Shown: piece by piece, positions 7,041 through 9,840 of the stretch
How positions within the stretch are numbered: position 1 is the first letter of the stretch
How the letters are laid out: every line of letters starts with the position of its first letter
Made by a program: the position numbers and the translations under genes
Notes under the pieces: model-generated
Database searches by the model: none
Told to the model about the DNA's origin: nothing
The model's input: the letters and a program-made list of their open reading frames with translations, nothing else
NCBI GenBank assembly: GCA_018644745.1
Contig: JABGPX010000198.1
Location: 2,198-12,037 of the forward strand
Direction: 5' to 3'
DNA length: 9,840 bases
Source: Spirochaetales bacterium
Lineage (GTDB): Bacteria; Spirochaetota; Spirochaetia; ARS1246

Positions 7041-8357
7041 TTAGTAAACTAATTCCCTGAAATTTGGCACTCGGTGGACGGTTACCAGGTTTCCTTCGTG
7101 AGCATCTTGTTGAGGTTCCTTGTTCCTGATGTGTTCGTCTCCCGACCTGCTTAAGACGATGAGATCTTCATTATCAATTATCATTGAAGCATAGTGACGA
7201 GAGGCCCGTTCGTTTCCGCCGATTGCAGCCATTCCTGCAAAGCACCAATCTATCATGTTGCGTGAGAAACTGAGCTGCAGCCTCGAACGCTGATTATCTG
7301 GAAGGTTGTACCTGTCGTTTCCGAGCAATTCCGCTCTTGTCATGCTGTCGGTCGCCTGGGTTGACAGCAGCCAGTATAGTGAAGTCTTTTCATCATACAC
7401 AACATGAAATTTCATCTGCCCGCCGGGACAGGGAACATAAACACAGGTTTTCCCTGAAGGAGCAGATTCCAACGTCGTAACCATTTCACCGGTACCGGCA
7501 GTATCGCCTTGTTCAATAACCTTGGCTATGGCCGCGTACCCTGTCATGCCGGTGTGAGCTCGCATCCAGAGGTGTATCGTTTTTCCATCCGGATCGAACC
7601 AGTAGTGGCCAGGATCCCTGAACTGGACAACGTTGGTTTCAAGCCACCCGGCGGGAGCGCAGTAACGACCGGGAGCCAGTTCCGAGTAATTTTTCGCGGG
7701 GCTGGAGAAAAAAGGCAGCCCATGGTGATCGAGTTCAGCGGTATCCACGATATCTCGAAATGCTGTTTCTGAGGCAAAGGTCCATGATATCCGTTCGGTC
7801 AGATCTGCTTCAACAGGTGCTCTCATGAGCACCGGCGCGAGCACGCTTACCGACCATCCACGAATGTCATCATATACTTTCCTCTCCATTATCAGGTATA
7901 CGCAGCCGTTTGCGTAGTGCACGTTGCACGGCGCCTGATGCCACTGCTGACCCGATGTGAGCCGGGCCGGGTTTTGCCATGTCTCACCATCGTCATCCGA
8001 TTTCATGATCATGAGATCACCGTCATGGCCGAGTATATAAAGTGATTTACCCGCTGAGAAAGGGCGGGCATGAAAGAATGGGAAAGTACCGCTTTTGCGC
8101 CAACTCCGGCCGTGATCGTCACTCAGCCAGATGATTCCGAGGGAGTTGCTCTTGACCGCGATTCCCGGCTGACCTGCCATGCCGGGGCCGCGGATGTCGT
8201 GGGTCGCTGCAAGCCGGCCGGAGGCCAGCCGGCAGATCCCCGGACTCCCGCTAAATATATTCGATGGATCTGGAGATTTCCATAAGATCTGTTCAGGCTC
8301 AGAAATAATATGCCGCATAATACCGATGAGCATACACCGGCGTAGTGACGGCATCAA
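7041..8357 (-). CDS. Sialidase-superfamily (BNR/Asp-box) beta-propeller protein, no signal peptide
   Basis: The 438-residue product looks like a six-bladed sialidase-fold propeller. Two clear Asp boxes (SxDxGxxW) are present: SDDHGRSW (79-86) and SDDDGETW (120-127). An early GSPGICRLASGRLAATHD segment is typical of this fold, and the end reads HEGNLVTVHRVPNFRELVY. Family members include exo-alpha-sialidases, but many Asp-box proteins act on other glycans or have no known activity. I could not assign the sialidase arginine triad, Tyr or Asp nucleophile by eye, so the enzymatic function is open. No N-terminal signal or lipobox is seen, which suggests a cytoplasmic protein. The start is uncertain. 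The longest frame begins at a TTG (8357) with ATGs at 8354, 8333 and 8318, none with a good SD. The conserved part begins near MRHIISEPEQILWKSPD, so 8318 is attractive. The gene ends 7 bases from the parC stop and is divergent from the GNAT gene. Confidence 0.75.
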   Translation of the reverse strand: MMPSLRRCMLIGIMRHIISEPEQILWKSPDPSNIFSGSPGICRLASGRLAATHDIRGPGMAGQPGIAVKSNSLGIIWLSDDHGRSWRKSGTFPFFHARPFSAGKSLYILGHDGDLMIMKSDDDGETWQNPARLTSGQQWHQAPCNVHYANGCVYLIMERKVYDDIRGWSVSVLAPVLMRAPVEADLTERISWTFASETAFRDIVDTAELDHHGLPFFSSPAKNYSELAPGRYCAPAGWLETNVVQFRDPGHYWFDPDGKTIHLWMRAHTGMTGYAAIAKVIEQGDTAGTGEMVTTLESAPSGKTCVYVPCPGGQMKFHVVYDEKTSLYWLLSTQATDSMTRAELLGNDRYNLPDNQRSRLQLSFSRNMIDWCFAGMAAIGGNERASRHYASMIIDNEDLIVLSRSGDEHIRNKEPQQDAHEGNLVTVHRVPNFRELVY

Positions 8358-8367
8358 TGCGTGGGGC

Positions 8368-8397
8368 TTGTTTTCAAGAGGGAATATTGCCTAAAAT
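8368..8397 (+). promoter_or_regulatory. Weak candidate promoter for the GNAT gene
   Basis: TAAAAT (8392-8397) is a five-of-six match to the -10 box. TTGTTT (8368-8373) lies 18 bases before it but matches the -35 box only in TTG. The predicted transcription start falls at about 8404, on the ATG itself. This lies in the 43-base divergent gap between the two genes. I see no clear promoter for the minus-strand gene in the same gap. Confidence 0.3.
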
Positions 8398-8400
8398 GCG

Positions 8401-9012
8401 GTGATGGAAAATCCGGTCTATGCAATACAAACTGATCGCCTTCTCATAAGGGCGTATAATCCAACCGACGCGGTGATAGTGAAGGATGCGGTAGACGCGA
8501 GCATTGAGCATTTACGGCCATGGATGCCTTGGGTGCAGTTTGAGCCGACAGCTTTGGATAAGAAGATCGCGATGCTGCGCCGCTGGCGGGGTCAATTCGA
8601 CCTTAATACGGATTTCGTTTACGGTGCGTTTTCCGCCGACAACGACATGTTGATTGGAAGTACCGGCTTACATACGAGACCATCCGGAAACGGCCTGGAA
8701 ATAGGGTACTGGATTCGAGCAGGCGAATCTGGAAGGGGTTATGCGACGGAGATTGCGGCTGCTTTGTGCCGTGCAGCGTTTGAGATAATCGGCGTAGATT
8801 ACCTGGAGATTCACTGCGATCCGGTAAATACCGCGAGTGCTCACGTGGCAGAGAAACTTGGGTTTCGCGATGAGTATACCCGGAGGGTCAAGCCGGGCTC
8901 ACCGACTGAAGCAGGAAACTCAGAGCAGGTCTGGATCTTGTTTCGAAATGAATATACAAACCCTCCTCAGAAGATTAAATTTTTTGACGCTCTCGGAGAA
9001 CCAATCTCATAG
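8401..9012 (+). CDS. GNAT N-acetyltransferase, RimJ/RimL type
   Basis: This ~200-residue protein has the RimJ/RimL layout. TDRLLIRAYNPTDA lies near the N-terminus (11-24), and IGSTGLH (85-91) and LEIGYWI (99-105) form the central strands. The acetyl-CoA pyrophosphate loop is ESGRGYATE (109-117), and the family hallmark CDPVNTASAHVAEKLGF (139-155) carries Asn143 and Ser146. Such enzymes acetylate N-terminal amines of ribosomal proteins, amino sugars, polyamines or antibiotics; the acceptor cannot be read from sequence. Length is normal, with a ~25-residue C-terminal tail. The start is either GTG 8401 or ATG 8404. No Shine-Dalgarno is seen at proper distance (GAGGGAA at 8378-8384 is about 20 bases away), so initiation is weak or leaderless. 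Nothing resembling a terminator follows before the promoter of the next gene. Confidence 0.85.
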   Translation: MMENPVYAIQTDRLLIRAYNPTDAVIVKDAVDASIEHLRPWMPWVQFEPTALDKKIAMLRRWRGQFDLNTDFVYGAFSADNDMLIGSTGLHTRPSGNGLEIGYWIRAGESGRGYATEIAAALCRAAFEIIGVDYLEIHCDPVNTASAHVAEKLGFRDEYTRRVKPGSPTEAGNSEQVWILFRNEYTNPPQKIKFFDALGEPIS

Positions 9013-9045
9013 AGCGGAAGGAGAACGGGTATTTCTTTCTTGGCG

Positions 9046-9074
9046 TTGACGACTCAATGGGCGGCACCTATTAT
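9046..9074 (+). promoter_or_regulatory. Sigma70-type promoter for the Gfo/Idh/MocA gene
   Basis: TTGACG (9046-9051) and TATTAT (9069-9074) are spaced by 17 bases, each a five-of-six match to consensus. The predicted start, near 9081, leaves a leader of about 40 bases. This separates the dehydrogenase, and probably genes beyond the window, from the GNAT gene. Confidence 0.6.
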
Positions 9075-9112
9075 GGGCAGCGCGGTTTTGCCATCTTTTT
9101 ATTAAGACTAAT

Positions 9113-9118
9113 GGAGAG
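9113..9118 (+). promoter_or_regulatory. Ribosome binding site for the Gfo/Idh/MocA gene
   Basis: GGAGAG at 9113-9118 sits just ahead of the ATG at 9122 and decides that start. Confidence 0.6.
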
Positions 9119-9121
9119 TGT

Positions 9122-9840
9122 ATGAAAACAGTGAAGTTCGGTCTGATCGGTCTGGGCCTTATGGGCAAGGAATTTGCAAGCGCCGCGATGCGATGGTCTC
9201 ACCTTCCCGGAATAGATGTAAAGCCGGAAATAATTGCGCTCTGCAGCAAGACCATGCCGGCCGGTCGGGAGGCGTGGTACCGCGAAGGGCTCGGTACTGT
9301 GAAGCAGGTAACAACAGACTATCATGAATTACTGAGCAATCCGGAGGTCGAAGCGGTCTACTGCGCGGTTCCTCACAATCTGCATGAGCAGATGTATATC
9401 GATATCATCAAAGCAGGTAAGCACCTGATGGCGGAAAAACCCTTCGGGATAGATTTAAAAGCAAACGAAGCGATCCTGAAAACTGTGCATGAGCACCCTG
9501 AAGTATTTGTCCGATGCTGTTCCCAGTATTACTTCGCTCCGGGAATGCAGCGGATCTGTCAGATGATCGAAAATGATGCCTTCGGCCGCATCATTGAAGT
9601 TGATGTGGAGCTCCTGCACTCCAGTGATCTCAATCCAGACAAGCCCATAAACTGGAAACGGATGGTTGAATTTAACGGTGAATACGGGGTGATGGGAGAT
9701 CTGGCGATGCATATCTGCTTCGTACCGTTTCGTGCGGGATGGCTGCCTCGTGATGTTCGCGCGGTATTGAGCAATCTCATGCCGGAACGACCCGATGGAA
9801 CAGGCGCCAAAGTGGCTTGCGAAACTTGGGATAATGCAAC
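9122..9840 (+). CDS. Gfo/Idh/MocA-family NAD(P)-dependent oxidoreductase, 5' part
   Basis: The frame is open from ATG 9122 to the end of the window (239 residues), so the gene is cut at its 3' end; family members are usually 330-400 residues. It begins MKTVKFGLIGLGLMGKEFAS with the dinucleotide motif GxGxxG (Gly10, 12, 15). The Rossmann domain continues to the hallmark AEKPFG, with Glu105-Lys106-Pro107; Lys106 is the family's catalytic or substrate-contact lysine. The second domain begins near residue 125. GVMGDLAMHICF (189-200) carries the Asp193/His197 pair usual for the active site. These enzymes oxidise or reduce sugars, inositols and derivatives (for example myo-inositol 2-dehydrogenase, glucose-fructose oxidoreductase, and sialic acid- or uronate-related dehydrogenases). 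The start MKT without a signal peptide indicates a cytoplasmic enzyme. Its own promoter and strong SD suggest it is the first gene of an operon that continues to the right. The neighbouring sialidase-like propeller makes a glycan-derived substrate plausible but unproven. Confidence 0.88.
   Translation, partial: MKTVKFGLIGLGLMGKEFASAAMRWSHLPGIDVKPEIIALCSKTMPAGREAWYREGLGTVKQVTTDYHELLSNPEVEAVYCAVPHNLHEQMYIDIIKAGKHLMAEKPFGIDLKANEAILKTVHEHPEVFVRCCSQYYFAPGMQRICQMIENDAFGRIIEVDVELLHSSDLNPDKPINWKRMVEFNGEYGVMGDLAMHICFVPFRAGWLPRDVRAVLSNLMPERPDGTGAKVACETWDNA

Noticed and set aside
8213..8233. GC-rich inverted repeat GCCGGC...GCCGGC resembling a terminator stem
   Set aside because: It lies inside the coding sequence of the propeller protein, lacks a U-tract, and GCCGGC is itself palindromic, so the repeat is weak evidence.
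1..9840. CRISPR array, tRNA, rRNA, insertion sequence or phage features
   Set aside because: I saw no spaced direct repeats, tRNA-like cloverleaf, transposase frame or terminal inverted repeats in either strand.

Overview
The window is an ordinary-looking chromosomal stretch of a bacterium with moderate GC content. It starts inside one gene and ends inside another. Good Shine-Dalgarno sequences and sigma70-like promoters (TTGACT-18-TACAAT before the topoisomerase pair, TTGACG-17-TATTAT before the last gene) show a standard bacterial expression apparatus. The topoisomerase subunits are of the parE/parC type that I associate mainly with Spirochaetota and Bacteroidota (GLNGVG and EGxSASG motifs, HPHGDASI in ParC). 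The TTGACA/TATAAT-like promoters and strong SD sites fit a spirochaete-like organism better than a Bacteroidota, whose promoters and SD use differ. This placement is an inference and is not firm.

Layout. Positions 1-461 are the 3' end of a TrkA/KtrA potassium-channel gating subunit. It is followed after 13 bases by a two-TM PAS protein without an output domain (475-1248). Next come two oxidoreductases of the short-chain dehydrogenase superfamily: an extended SDR (1272-2276) and a classical SDR (2273-3103), coupled by an ATGA overlap. These four genes all read + with tiny gaps and could be one transcript. A new promoter at 3100-3129, overlapping the SDR stop codon, and a roughly 100-base leader with nested inverted repeats precede parE (3234-5060) and parC (5060-7033). 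These two share one base (TAATG) and together make a type II topoisomerase, most likely topoisomerase IV.

The right third looks different in character. A cytoplasmic sialidase-fold beta-propeller protein lies on the minus strand (7041-8357), tail to tail with parC across a 7-base gap. It is divergent from a RimJ/RimL-type GNAT acetyltransferase (8401-9012). A Gfo/Idh/MocA sugar dehydrogenase with its own promoter (9122 to the window end) follows. The propeller and the dehydrogenase suggest carbohydrate metabolism, but the substrate cannot be read from the sequence.

I did not find a convincing undescribed system. The observations most worth a second look are the non-canonical residues at the fluoroquinolone-contact positions of both topoisomerase subunits, the structured parEC leader, the PAS protein with no output domain, the possible leaderless start of the GNAT gene, and the intracellular sialidase-like propeller.
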